Assembly (NCBI GenBank): GCA_913020705.1 | Contig: CAJWBY010000234.1 | Coordinates: forward strand, 1 to 5,300 | Origin: an uncultured Colwellia sp. | GTDB lineage: Bacteria > Pseudomonadota > Gammaproteobacteria > Enterobacterales > Alteromonadaceae | Reading direction: 5' to 3' | DNA length: 5,300 bases | In this document: positions 1 through 5,300 of the stretch, piece after piece | How the letters are laid out: every line of letters starts with the position of its first letter | Numbering within the stretch: position 1 is the stretch's first letter | Notes under the pieces: generated by a model | What the model was told of the DNA's origin: nothing | The model's input: the letters and a program-made list of their open reading frames with translations, nothing else | Databases searched by the model: none | Position numbers and translations under genes: made by a program

Positions 1-425
1 CCTGCGCGGCGAATATTCAGTTTTAACTTACTACTAAGCGCATTAACTACTGAAATACCAACACCATGAAGGCCACCAGAAACTTTATAACCGGAATCTT
101 CACCACCGAATTTACCTCCAGCATGAAGTACTGTCATGATAACTTCTGCAGCAGAAATACCTTCTTCTGGGTGAATATCTGTTGGAATACCACGACCATC
201 ATCTTTTACAGAGACAGAACCGTCCGTATGAATTTTTACGACAATTTCGCTACAATGACCCGCTAACGCTTCATCTATAGAGTTATCTAAAACTTCAAAT
301 ACCATATGATGCAAACCACTGCCATCATCCGTGTCACCAATATACATTCCTGGTCTTTTACGTACAGCGTCAAGTCCTTTTAGAACTTTGATACTGTCTG
401 AGCTGTATTCATTTTCTACTGTCAT
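1..425 (-). CDS. gyrB: DNA gyrase subunit B, N-terminal part (3' end outside window)
   Basis: This is the ATPase subunit of DNA gyrase, which with GyrA introduces negative supercoils ahead of replication and transcription. Only the first 141 codons are present; the gene runs off the left edge. Reading the minus strand from ATG 425-423 gives [20 protein letters not shown], which aligns with the E. coli GyrB start apart from the variable first residues. The GHKL ATP-binding fold is visible: [10 protein letters not shown] (residues 44-53) carries the catalytic Glu44 and the Mg-binding Asn48, DDGRGIP (75-81) is the motif that contacts adenine, K105 lies in HAGGKF, and GGLHGVG (117-123) forms the ATP lid. 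The start lies 10 bp past the recF stop with no strong Shine-Dalgarno sequence, so it is probably last in the dnaA-dnaN-recF-gyrB cluster and partly coupled to recF translation. GyrB rather than ParE is supported by the close N-terminal match and by the gene order. Confidence 0.97.
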   Translation of the reverse strand, partial: MTVENEYSSDSIKVLKGLDAVRKRPGMYIGDTDDGSGLHHMVFEVLDNSIDEALAGHCSEIVVKIHTDGSVSVKDDGRGIPTDIHPEEGISAAEVIMTVLHAGGKFGGEDSGYKVSGGLHGVGISVVNALSSKLKLNIRRA

Positions 426-435
426 AGCGTATAGC

Positions 436-1524
436 CTATTTACCTATTGCTGAAATCTGTCCATGTTTCACGTGAAACATCTTATAATTATTATCAGTTG
501 GAACCAATGGTTCTACTGCCGTTTTATCTATTGCCGTGATGATAACTTGGCAGTTTAACTTACCGATTGCATTATTGAGTAAAGTTCTAGAATTTAGGTC
601 TAGTTCTGCGCCAACATCGTCAATCAATAAAATTGGTTTTACTCGTTTAACTTTTTCGATCAGTTTTGCTTGAGCGAAAGTTAAAGCCAGTAAAAACAAC
701 TTTTGTTGTCCTCTTGAGAATTGGTTATCAATTATCACATTACCTGTTAGAAATTTAACATCAAACTTTTGTGCCCCATAAAGACTAAAACCTGATTTTA
801 TTTCTCGTTCTTTATTCTGTGCTAACACATCACTTAATGATTTTTTACTATTCCAACCTTGCATATAAGATATTGAAATACCATTTGCTAAGCTTGGTAA
901 CATTAATTCTAACCAAGGCTGCAATTCTAAAGTCAGCTCTTTAATATATTCATCACGTAGCTTTGCTACTTTAACAGAAGCTTCACAAAAGATATCAGTC
1001 CAATAACAGAGTATTTCATTATCAACCCTATTTCGTAGACAAGCATTTCTTTGTTTTATAATTCTTGAAAACTCTTTCCATGAATCAGAAAATGATTGTT
1101 TCACGTGAAACAAACCTAGATCTATAAAACGTCTTCTCTGCTTAGGTCCACCAAAAAAAAGTTTAAAACTTTCAGGTGTAATAACCTGCACAGCGATATT
1201 TTTTGCTAATTGTGAAAGCTGCCGATACTTTTCGCCCGAAATTTTTATTTCTGTGATACCCGTCTGAAAATCTTTAGCTACACCAAGTTGTAATGCATTT
1301 GTATCTTTAGCACTCACAACAAATTTTGTTTTATTGTGAGTAACTAAATTTTCAACTTGCGATGTTCTAAATGATTTACCATGACCTAAGTAAAAAATAG
1401 CTTCTAACAAACTACTTTTACCACTGCCGTTATCACCAATAATAAAATTAATATTATCGTTTAATTCTATCGGGTCTGAAGCTAAATTTCTAAAATCAAA
1501 AACAGTAAGTTTTTCTATACTCAT
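436..1524 (-). CDS. recF: RecF, DNA gap repair and RecA-loading ATPase
   Basis: RecF is an SMC-like ABC ATPase that acts with RecO and RecR to load RecA onto gapped DNA and helps stalled forks restart. The product is 362 residues, close to the usual 355-375. Visible motifs are the N-terminal DFRNL, Walker A GDNGSGKS (30-37), [10 protein letters not shown] (45-54), [11 protein letters not shown] (125-135), the ABC signature FSRGQQK (269-275) and Walker [13 protein letters not shown] (298-309). The usual GPHR(A/D)DL element before the signature is replaced by GAQKFDV (250-256), a divergence from the family pattern. The ATG directly abuts the dnaN stop (TAA then ATG with no gap) and has no clear Shine-Dalgarno sequence, so translation is probably coupled to dnaN. 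Two perfect parS palindromes lie inside the gene and encode LFHVKQ (138-143) and MFHVKH (349-354). Confidence 0.96.
   Translation of the reverse strand: MSIEKLTVFDFRNLASDPIELNDNINFIIGDNGSGKSSLLEAIFYLGHGKSFRTSQVENLVTHNKTKFVVSAKDTNALQLGVAKDFQTGITEIKISGEKYRQLSQLAKNIAVQVITPESFKLFFGGPKQRRRFIDLGLFHVKQSFSDSWKEFSRIIKQRNACLRNRVDNEILCYWTDIFCEASVKVAKLRDEYIKELTLELQPWLELMLPSLANGISISYMQGWNSKKSLSDVLAQNKEREIKSGFSLYGAQKFDVKFLTGNVIIDNQFSRGQQKLFLLALTFAQAKLIEKVKRVKPILLIDDVGAELDLNSRTLLNNAIGKLNCQVIITAIDKTAVEPLVPTDNNYKMFHVKHGQISAIGK
464..479. other. parS centromere-like site (ParB binding), recF 3' end
   Basis: TGTTTCACGTGAAACA is a perfect 16-bp palindrome and a 16/16 match to the parS sequence known from Pseudomonas and many other bacteria. 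Symmetry extends to 18 bp (463-480, ending in A and T). It lies in the last codons of recF and encodes MFHVKH. ParB would nucleate and spread here to mark the origin region for segregation. No parA or parB gene is in the window, so the partner proteins are inferred. Confidence 0.93.
1097..1112. other. parS centromere-like site (ParB binding), inside recF
   Basis: This is a second perfect copy of TGTTTCACGTGAAACA, with symmetry extended to 18 bp (1096-1113, TTG...CAA). It encodes LFHVKQ in the middle of RecF. It begins 633 bp from the first copy, a multiple of three, so both copies are read in the same codon phase. The flanking base pair differs between the copies (A/T versus T/A), so neither is simply a longer duplication. 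Confidence 0.93.
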
Positions 1525-2628
1525 TTATAAGCGCATTGGCATAACAACATAAATTGCTTCATTAGATTCAGCGCCTTCAATAACTACACTACTATTTGCA
1601 TCAGCTAATGTAAATTTAACCTCTGGCTCTTTTATCGCACTTAACACATCCAAAACATAATTAACGTTGAAGCCAATTTCAACTTCTTCATATGGAAAGT
1701 CAATTTCTAAAACTTCTTCTGCTTGTTCTTGTTCAGGATTATTCGCTGTAATTTTTAACTCATGTTGAGAAAAATTTAAACGAACACCTTTAAATTTATC
1801 ATTAGATAAAATAGACGCACGTGATAAAAGTTGACGCAAATTATCTTTGCTTGTGTTTAATACTTTATCACCATTACGTGGTAATACACGACGATAATCA
1901 GGAAAGCGTCCATCAACCAATTTACTGGTAAATGAGAATTCAGTATCAATTATACGTATATGGTTTGACCCAAGAAAAACTTGAACATTTTCTTCTACAG
2001 GATCAAGTAAACGGATAATTTCTAAAATGCCTTTACGAGGAACAATCACTTGTCTTGAAGGTAATGTTAAACCATTAGATGAAATTTTACATATGGCTAA
2101 ACGATGGCCATCTGTAGCAACAGATCTAATTTCATTACCCTCGGTTTCAATTGACATACCGTTAAGATAGTACCTAACATCTTGATTTGCCATAGAAAAA
2201 TGAGTGCTTTCTATTAATCGTAATAAATCAGATTTAAATAACTGAAACTCAACATCACCTTTCCACTCTTCTATATTTGGAAAATCTGTCGCAGGTAATG
2301 TAGATAAAGAATATTTACTTCTTCCAGTACTGATAGTAATGGCTTCATTAGTTGATTCAAATGAGAGTATCGAATCATCAGGTAAACTTTTACATATATC
2401 GAGAAGCTTTCTGGCAGGTATAGTAATCTTTCCGTCATCACCCTGGTTATCTATTTGGGTGTAAGAAACCATTTCGAGTTCTAAATCAGTAGCTGTTAAC
2501 GTAAGTGACTGCCCACTAATTTCAAAAAGAATATTACCAAGGATAGGTAAAGTACTTTTACGTTCAACGGCACCTGAAACCAATAAAAGTGGTTTAAGTA
2601 ATAATTCCCTATTTAATGAAAACTTCAT
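1525..2628 (-). CDS. dnaN: DNA polymerase III beta subunit (sliding clamp)
   Basis: DnaN is the ring-shaped processivity clamp that tethers DNA polymerase III to DNA and recruits other polymerases, ligase, MutS/MutL and Hda. The product is 367 residues against 366 in E. coli, and alignment is nearly collinear. Diagnostic stretches are TLPILGN (26-32), SMANQDVRYYLNGM (145-158), ATDGHRLA (171-178), SKLVDGRFPDYRRVLP (235-250), NNPEQEQAEE (296-305) and the C-terminal VVMPMRL. Residues of the hydrophobic peptide-binding cleft, including Thr172, His175, Leu177, Pro243 and the terminal Met365-Arg366-Leu367, are all present, so partner binding should be normal. The ATG (2628-2626) is preceded by an A-rich stretch with a modest GATGGG element. 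The gene follows dnaA after 43 bp and abuts recF. TATAAT occurs on this strand near 2660, just upstream, but no good -35 accompanies it. Confidence 0.98.
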   Translation of the reverse strand: MKFSLNRELLLKPLLLVSGAVERKSTLPILGNILFEISGQSLTLTATDLELEMVSYTQIDNQGDDGKITIPARKLLDICKSLPDDSILSFESTNEAITISTGRSKYSLSTLPATDFPNIEEWKGDVEFQLFKSDLLRLIESTHFSMANQDVRYYLNGMSIETEGNEIRSVATDGHRLAICKISSNGLTLPSRQVIVPRKGILEIIRLLDPVEENVQVFLGSNHIRIIDTEFSFTSKLVDGRFPDYRRVLPRNGDKVLNTSKDNLRQLLSRASILSNDKFKGVRLNFSQHELKITANNPEQEQAEEVLEIDFPYEEVEIGFNVNYVLDVLSAIKEPEVKFTLADANSSVVIEGAESNEAIYVVMPMRL

Positions 2629-2671
2629 TTATCTACCCATCTTTTTTATTTACTTATTATTATAACGAAAG

Positions 2672-4027
2672 CTATGACGAAAGTGTTCTAGTTAAATTAG
2701 AATAATCTTCTTTTATATCATGCGACTCTTCGCGTAGAGCTTTGACCTTACGACATGCATGAAGAACGGTTGTATGATCACGCCCTCCATATGCATCCCC
2801 TATTTCTGGCAAACTATGATTAGTTAACTCTTTAGATAATGCCATTGCAATTTGCCTAGGTCTAGCAACAGATCTATTTCTACGTTTAGAGAGTAAATCT
2901 GCTACTTTAATTTTGTAATACTCGGCTACTGTTCGTTGTATATTGTCGATAGTAACTAACTTGTCTTGTAAGGCAAGTAAATCTCGTAACGCTTCACGCA
3001 CAAAATCAATTGTGATTGGTCTACCGGTAAAGTTAGCATTAGCGACAACACGATTCAATGCCCCTTCTAACTCACGAACATTAGAACGTAAACGCTTGGC
3101 AATAAAGAAGGCAACTTCATCAGCTAAATTAATATGACTTTCTTCTGCTTTACGTTTAAGAATAGCAACGCGTGTTTCTAATTCAGGAGGTTCAATCGCG
3201 ATAGTTAGCCCCCAACCAAAACGTGACTTGAGACGATCTTCAACATCTACTTCTTTAGGATAACGATCACTTGTTAAAATAATTTGTTGATTGCCTTCAA
3301 GTAAAGCATTGAACGTATGGAAAAATTCTTCTTGTGTTCGGTCTTTACCTGCAAAGAACTGAATGTCATCTATAAGTAATGCATCGACGCTGCGGTAATA
3401 ATGCTTAAACTTTTCCATTGCATTATTTTGTAATGCTCGGACCATATCTTGAACAAAACGTTCAGAATGCATATAAGCTATTTTAGCATTGGGCTTATTT
3501 AATAAAATACCATTACCAACAGCATGTAAAAGATGGGTTTTACCCAGACCAGTTCCGCCATAAATAAATAATGGATTGTAAGCTGAACCAGGATTATCAG
3601 CCACTTGAGAAGCCGCCGCTCGCGCTAATTGATTTGATTTACCTTCTACAAAATTATCAAAAGTATATTTAACTCTTACATTAGTAGTTTTGGGTAAATT
3701 ACTTTGAGGTTCTACAGACTTTTTGTTGGAACTTGTGAACTGTGGAATGGTATTCACAATATTTTGTGAAGTACTTTGATTAGGAATACTACCTACATCA
3801 AACCTAAGCAAAGGAGGATTAGCACTCTCTTGTAAAGTTACAAGTTCATTAATGCGATTGACATATTTATCACGAACCCAATCAAGCACAAATCGGTTAG
3901 GAGCATATAAAGTCATAATATTGTCAGCAACAACGCATTGTAATGGACGAATCCACATACTAAATTGTTGGGCAGGCAATTCTTCTTGCAGAACTGAAAG
4001 GCATCGCTGCCAAAGTGTATGATCCAA
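2672..4027 (-). CDS. dnaA: Chromosomal replication initiator protein DnaA
   Basis: DnaA is the AAA+ initiator that binds DnaA boxes, melts the origin and helps load the DnaB helicase; it also regulates transcription, including its own. The product is 451 residues (E. coli 467); the difference lies mainly in the short, variable linker domain II (about residues 80-117). Domain I has LWQRC with Trp6 and SMWIRPLQ (23-30), used in self-association. Domain III has Walker A GGTGLGKT (157-164), Walker B LLIDD (217-221), the arginine-finger region RLKSRFGWG (265-273) and sensor 2 [10 protein letters not shown] (317-326). Domain IV has the basic loop [12 protein letters not shown] (381-392) and the DnaA signature ending [14 protein letters not shown] (414-427). 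The start is TTG (4027-4025), supported by AGGAG seven bases upstream and by collinearity with E. coli DnaA; there is no suitable in-frame ATG nearby. It is the first gene of the leftward cluster. Confidence 0.98.
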   Translation of the reverse strand: MDHTLWQRCLSVLQEELPAQQFSMWIRPLQCVVADNIMTLYAPNRFVLDWVRDKYVNRINELVTLQESANPPLLRFDVGSIPNQSTSQNIVNTIPQFTSSNKKSVEPQSNLPKTTNVRVKYTFDNFVEGKSNQLARAAASQVADNPGSAYNPLFIYGGTGLGKTHLLHAVGNGILLNKPNAKIAYMHSERFVQDMVRALQNNAMEKFKHYYRSVDALLIDDIQFFAGKDRTQEEFFHTFNALLEGNQQIILTSDRYPKEVDVEDRLKSRFGWGLTIAIEPPELETRVAILKRKAEESHINLADEVAFFIAKRLRSNVRELEGALNRVVANANFTGRPITIDFVREALRDLLALQDKLVTIDNIQRTVAEYYKIKVADLLSKRRNRSVARPRQIAMALSKELTNHSLPEIGDAYGGRDHTTVLHACRKVKALREESHDIKEDYSNLTRTLSS

Positions 4028-4034
4028 CCAAGTG

Positions 4035-4039
4035 CTCCT
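4035..4039 (-). promoter_or_regulatory. Shine-Dalgarno that fixes the dnaA TTG start
   Basis: AGGAG on the minus strand lies 7 nt before the TTG at 4027. This optimal spacing is the main sequence reason to accept TTG as the dnaA start. A weak start codon behind a strong ribosome binding site fits the low, controlled DnaA synthesis known in E. coli, where the start is GTG. Confidence 0.85.
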
Positions 4040-4096
4040 GAAATTACAATACTTTCTAATAAATTATCATATCTCGAAAAAGACGAATAAAGTGAG

Positions 4097-4115
4097 AGTA
4101 GGTAAATATGGTATT
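4097..4115. repeat. Imperfect direct repeat, copy 1
   Basis: AGTAGGTAAATATGGTATT recurs at 4216-4233 with a single T missing (18 of 19 positions kept). This copy falls in the predicted dnaA leader, just downstream of the promoter. It is not a known motif to me; a protein-binding site or an old local duplication are both possible. Confidence 0.6.
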
Positions 4116-4128
4116 TTATAATTAGCCT

Positions 4129-4157
4129 ATTATCACCATACTTATCCACAACATCAA
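4129..4157 (-). promoter_or_regulatory. Predicted dnaA promoter with DnaA box in the spacer
   Basis: On the minus strand, -35 TTGATG (4157-4152) is separated by exactly 17 bp from -10 GATAAT (4134-4129). The hexamers match the sigma-70 consensus at 4/6 and 5/6. Transcription would start near 4122, leaving a leader of about 95 nt before the TTG. The whole perfect DnaA box lies within the spacer, so bound DnaA should block RNA polymerase. A second, weaker GATAAT at 4068-4063 lacks a good -35. Confidence 0.6.
4142..4150 (+). promoter_or_regulatory. Perfect DnaA box TTATCCACA
   Basis: TTATCCACA is a 9/9 match to the strong DnaA box consensus (TTATNCACA), and the only perfect copy I found in the window. 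Its position 115 bp upstream of the dnaA start and inside the predicted promoter spacer points to DnaA autoregulation. It could also contribute to an origin. Confidence 0.85.
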
Positions 4158-4215
4158 TATTGACTTTGAAATAGTTAGCCTTTTAATGAAAATAAAATAA
4201 ATAAAACGCCTAATA

Positions 4216-4233
4216 AGTAGGTAAAATGGTATT
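4216..4233. repeat. Imperfect direct repeat, copy 2
   Basis: AGTAGGTAAAATGGTATT matches the copy at 4097-4115 apart from one missing T, and starts 119 bp away. It lies upstream of the predicted dnaA promoter, so the two copies flank the promoter and its DnaA box. Confidence 0.6.
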
Positions 4234-4334
4234 CTTAGACTAATTAAGTGCTAAAATTTTATTTACATATTATTTAGTTATTAGCTGCTATTTTTAGACC
4301 ATAGATAATTTATTTTCTAAAAATGTTATAAAAC

Positions 4335-4343
4335 TGTGGATAT
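4335..4343 (-). promoter_or_regulatory. Near-consensus DnaA box
   Basis: The minus strand reads ATATCCACA, 8/9 to TTATCCACA with the mismatch at the first base. It sits next to the GATC cluster and about 57 bp upstream of the rpmH -35. It is probably a weaker DnaA site, possibly cooperating with the perfect box at 4142. Confidence 0.45.
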
Positions 4344-4351
4344 AATTAATA

Positions 4352-4378
4352 GATCTCAAAGATCCATTAGGATCTTTT
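4352..4378. promoter_or_regulatory. GATC cluster with perfect hairpin (SeqA/Dam-type site or terminator-like)
   Basis: GATC occurs at 4352, 4361 and 4371, roughly one helical turn apart. The last two lie in a perfect inverted repeat AAAGATCC / GGATCTTT (4358-4365 and 4370-4377) with an ATTA loop. Closely spaced, helically phased GATC sites are what SeqA recognises when hemimethylated, and E. coli has such clusters in oriC and at the dnaA promoter. A T-run follows the right arm, so the element also resembles a weak rightward terminator, though no rightward gene lies upstream. Confidence 0.5.
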
Positions 4379-4399
4379 TAAAATAGATTGTTATAAACG

Positions 4400-4428
4400 T
4401 TGACAACCCCTACTACAAACTATAAAAT
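4400..4428 (+). promoter_or_regulatory. Predicted rpmH operon promoter
   Basis: A perfect -35 TTGACA (4400-4405) is followed after 17 bp by -10 TAAAAT (4423-4428, 5/6), with an AT-rich upstream stretch that could act as an UP element. Transcription would start near 4434-4436, giving a leader of about 70 nt before rpmH. The quality of the hexamers suits a highly expressed ribosomal protein operon. Confidence 0.8.
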
Positions 4429-4503
4429 TCGGCCTCTTTTTTTAGAACCAGTGTGCTCAATACGGCTGTTTGCCAGGGCAACAACAACAGACGGATTAGC
4501 GTA

Positions 4504-4638
4504 ATGAAAAGAACATTTCAACCTAGTGTATTAAAGCGTAAACGCAACCACGGTTTCCGTGCACGTATGGCTACAAAAAACGGTCGTGCAGTAATTTCAC
4601 GTCGTCGTGCGAAAGGCCGTAAAAGCCTTAGCGCATAA
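4504..4638 (+). CDS. rpmH: 50S ribosomal protein L34
   Basis: L34 is a small, very basic protein of the large ribosomal subunit that binds 23S rRNA. The product is 44 residues (E. coli 46) and begins [20 protein letters not shown], almost identical to the E. coli start, followed by [20 protein letters not shown] and a short SLSA tail. The ATG at 4504 is chosen over an in-frame GTG at 4453, because the 17 extra residues have no counterpart in L34 and would fall inside the predicted leader. The Shine-Dalgarno sequence is weak (GGA about 9 nt upstream). It is the first gene of the rightward operon with rnpA, yidD and yidC; the rpmH-rnpA pairing is nearly universal in bacteria. Strong expression is expected from the promoter at 4400-4428. 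Confidence 0.98.
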   Translation: MKRTFQPSVLKRKRNHGFRARMATKNGRAVISRRRAKGRKSLSA

Positions 4639-4678
4639 TCTCTTTTTTAATCTTTAAATTAGAGATCAGTTAACTATC

Positions 4679-5035
4679 ATGGTTAATTATGAATTTAATC
4701 GGGAGTCACGCTTGTTGACTCCCGGTCACTTTCAATCTGTATTTTCTAAACCTCTTCGTTTCGGCTCTAGCCACATAACTATTCTTGTTAGTCCAAATTT
4801 AGATGAACGTAATCGTTTAGGCTTAGCTATTGCTAAAAAACGCGTTAAATTAGCTGTCCAGCGAAATCGTATAAAACGTCAAATCAGAGAAAGTTTCCGA
4901 CTTAATCAACATGACTTACCGCATATAGATATGGTTGTTATGGTGAAATCAGGTACTGATAAGTTAGAAAATGCCGAAATAAAAAAACAATTAGAAAAAA
5001 TATGGCGAAAGATAATTCAACGCCACAACACCTAA
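4679..5035 (+). CDS. rnpA: Ribonuclease P protein component
   Basis: RnpA is the protein cofactor of RNase P. It binds the catalytic RNA and the 5' leader of precursor tRNAs, which the holoenzyme cleaves to make mature 5' ends. The product is 118 residues (E. coli 119) and basic. It starts [20 protein letters not shown], matching the E. coli N-terminus, with the central-cleft RLLTPxxF segment (11-18). The hallmark RNR motif is in [16 protein letters not shown] (59-74), followed by the conserved LNQHDLP. The ATG at 4679 comes 40 bp after rpmH with only a weak AGAG-type ribosome site, so expression probably depends on the rpmH transcript and lower translation, consistent with far fewer RnpA than L34 molecules being needed. 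Its last 34 nt overlap yidD in another frame. Confidence 0.97.
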   Translation: MVNYEFNRESRLLTPGHFQSVFSKPLRFGSSHITILVSPNLDERNRLGLAIAKKRVKLAVQRNRIKRQIRESFRLNQHDLPHIDMVVMVKSGTDKLENAEIKKQLEKIWRKIIQRHNT

Positions 5036-5250
5036 CAATAGCTTTAGTAAAAGCTTACCAGCGCTGGCTTAGCCCGTTACTTGGTAATAATTGTAGATTC
5101 CATCCGAGTTGCTCTTATTATGCTATTGAAGCTATTAATCGCTTTGGTGTGTTAAAAGGTTGTTGGTTAGCAGGCAAACGTATACTAAAATGCCATCCAT
5201 TAAACGCGGGGGGATTAGATCCCGTGCCACCATCAAAAAAAGAGAAATAA
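5002..5250 (+). CDS. yidD: YidD, membrane protein insertion efficiency factor
   Basis: YidD is a small inner-membrane-associated protein that helps YidC-dependent insertion of membrane proteins. The product is 82 residues (E. coli 85). Family landmarks are [14 protein letters not shown] (15-28), an amphipathic N-terminal helix, then [20 protein letters not shown] (30-49), the KG.W...KR.LKCHP segment (52-65) and the GGLDPVPP ending. Four cysteines (31, 37, 54, 64) are present, of which 31, 37 and 64 match the E. coli protein. The ATG at 5002 lies within rnpA and gives a 34-nt overlap in a different frame, an arrangement known from this locus, so translation is likely coupled to rnpA. Codons 2-9 (AKDNSTPQ) are poorly conserved, so a slightly later start cannot be excluded, but no better initiator is evident. 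yidC follows 6 bp downstream. Confidence 0.95.
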   Translation: MAKDNSTPQHLTIALVKAYQRWLSPLLGNNCRFHPSCSYYAIEAINRFGVLKGCWLAGKRILKCHPLNAGGLDPVPPSKKEK

Positions 5251-5256
5251 TAAACT

Positions 5257-5300
5257 ATGGAATCTCAACGCAGTTTTCTTTTTATTGCCCTTATGGTTGT
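5257..5300 (+). CDS. yidC: YidC membrane protein insertase, extreme N-terminus (cut by window end)
   Basis: Only 14 full codons are present: MESQRSFLFIALMV. This matches the start of the E. coli YidC (MDSQRNLLVIALL), which is its first transmembrane segment. YidC inserts and folds inner-membrane proteins alone or with SecYEG. The identification rests on this short match plus the invariant rpmH-rnpA-yidD-yidC order. The 6-bp gap after the yidD stop and the lack of a strong Shine-Dalgarno sequence suggest co-transcription and coupling. Confidence 0.93.
   Translation, partial: MESQRSFLFIALMV

Larger units (their letters stand above)
4028..4503. other. dnaA-rpmH divergent intergenic region; candidate origin or control region
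   Basis: This 476-bp stretch has no credible gene. GC is about 20% over 4171-4350 by hand count. It contains a perfect DnaA box (4142-4150), an 8/9 box on the minus strand (4335-4343), three GATC sites in 23 bp (4352, 4361, 4371) and promoters pointing outward on both sides. Genes on each side are transcribed away from it, as expected for leading-strand genes leaving an origin. In Pseudomonas this interval is oriC; in E. coli and Vibrio oriC is near mnmG/mioC. With only one perfect DnaA box, an origin here is possible but unproven. Confidence 0.4.

Noticed and set aside
66..266. Plus-strand open frame of 66 codons
   Set aside because: It is antisense to gyrB, whose frame is unmistakable here; no homology-like features or ribosome site.
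1818..1823. Third CACGTG core in dnaN as a possible parS
   Set aside because: The flanks (GACG...ATAA) do not match parS arms; only the central six bases agree.
2655..2665. TATAAT upstream of dnaN as a dedicated promoter
   Set aside because: The -10 is perfect but no acceptable -35 lies 15-18 bp upstream; in AT-rich DNA the hexamer alone is weak evidence.
2943..3137. Plus-strand open frame of 64 codons
   Set aside because: It is antisense to the conserved domain III/IV part of dnaA; composition mirrors dnaA codons.
4130..4138. TTATCACCA as another DnaA box
   Set aside because: Two mismatches at the informative CACA end, and it overlaps the predicted -10 element.
3913..4149. Minus-strand open frame of 78 codons overlapping the dnaA start
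   Set aside because: It runs through the promoter and leader and then dnaA in another frame; no ribosome site or recognisable protein.
4453..4503. GTG-initiated N-terminal extension of rpmH
   Set aside because: L34 is conserved from MKRTFQPS; the extra 17 residues are unlike L34 and lie in the untranslated leader.
4638..4666. ATCTCT/AGAGAT inverted repeat between rpmH and rnpA as a terminator
   Set aside because: The stem is only 6 bp with a 17-nt AT-rich loop and no T-run after it. At most a weak processing or attenuation site.

Overview
The window is the conserved dnaA/rpmH chromosomal neighbourhood of a low-GC gammaproteobacterium. The proteins are very close to the E. coli-type versions: DnaA, the DnaN clamp, L34, RnpA, YidD and the start of YidC are all readily recognisable. 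The DNA is strongly AT-rich, and two perfect ParB-type parS palindromes are present, which enterobacteria lack. This combination suggests a marine Alteromonadales-like organism (Colwellia/Thalassotalea/Pseudoalteromonas type). The assignment to order is an inference from composition and gene order.

Layout. The left three quarters reads on the minus strand as dnaA (4027 down to 2672), dnaN (2628-1525), recF (1524-436) and gyrB (425 to the window edge, first 141 codons only). This is the classic dnaA-dnaN-recF-gyrB cluster, with gaps of 43, 0 and 10 bp. The right part reads on the plus strand as rpmH (4504-4638), rnpA (4679-5035), yidD (5002-5250, overlapping rnpA by 34 nt) and the first 14 codons of yidC (from 5257). 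Between the two divergent operons lies a 476-bp non-coding region, 4028-4503, with about 20% GC over 4171-4350 (counted by hand). It holds a dnaA promoter whose spacer contains a perfect DnaA box, an imperfect 18/19-nt direct repeat, a second near-consensus DnaA box, a hairpin with three GATC sites in 23 bp, and a good rpmH promoter.

How it works together. DnaA starts chromosome replication, DnaN is the replicase sliding clamp, RecF loads RecA at gaps, and GyrB supplies negative supercoiling. The two parS sites inside recF would let ParB mark the origin region for segregation. On the other side, L34 and the RNase P protein serve translation and tRNA maturation, while YidD and YidC serve inner-membrane protein insertion.

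I see no novel multi-gene system, mobile element, CRISPR array or RNA gene. The items most worth a second look are the in-frame parS pair in recF, the DnaA box inside the dnaA promoter spacer, the GATC-cluster hairpin, the direct repeat, and the possibility that 4028-4503 acts as a replication origin.
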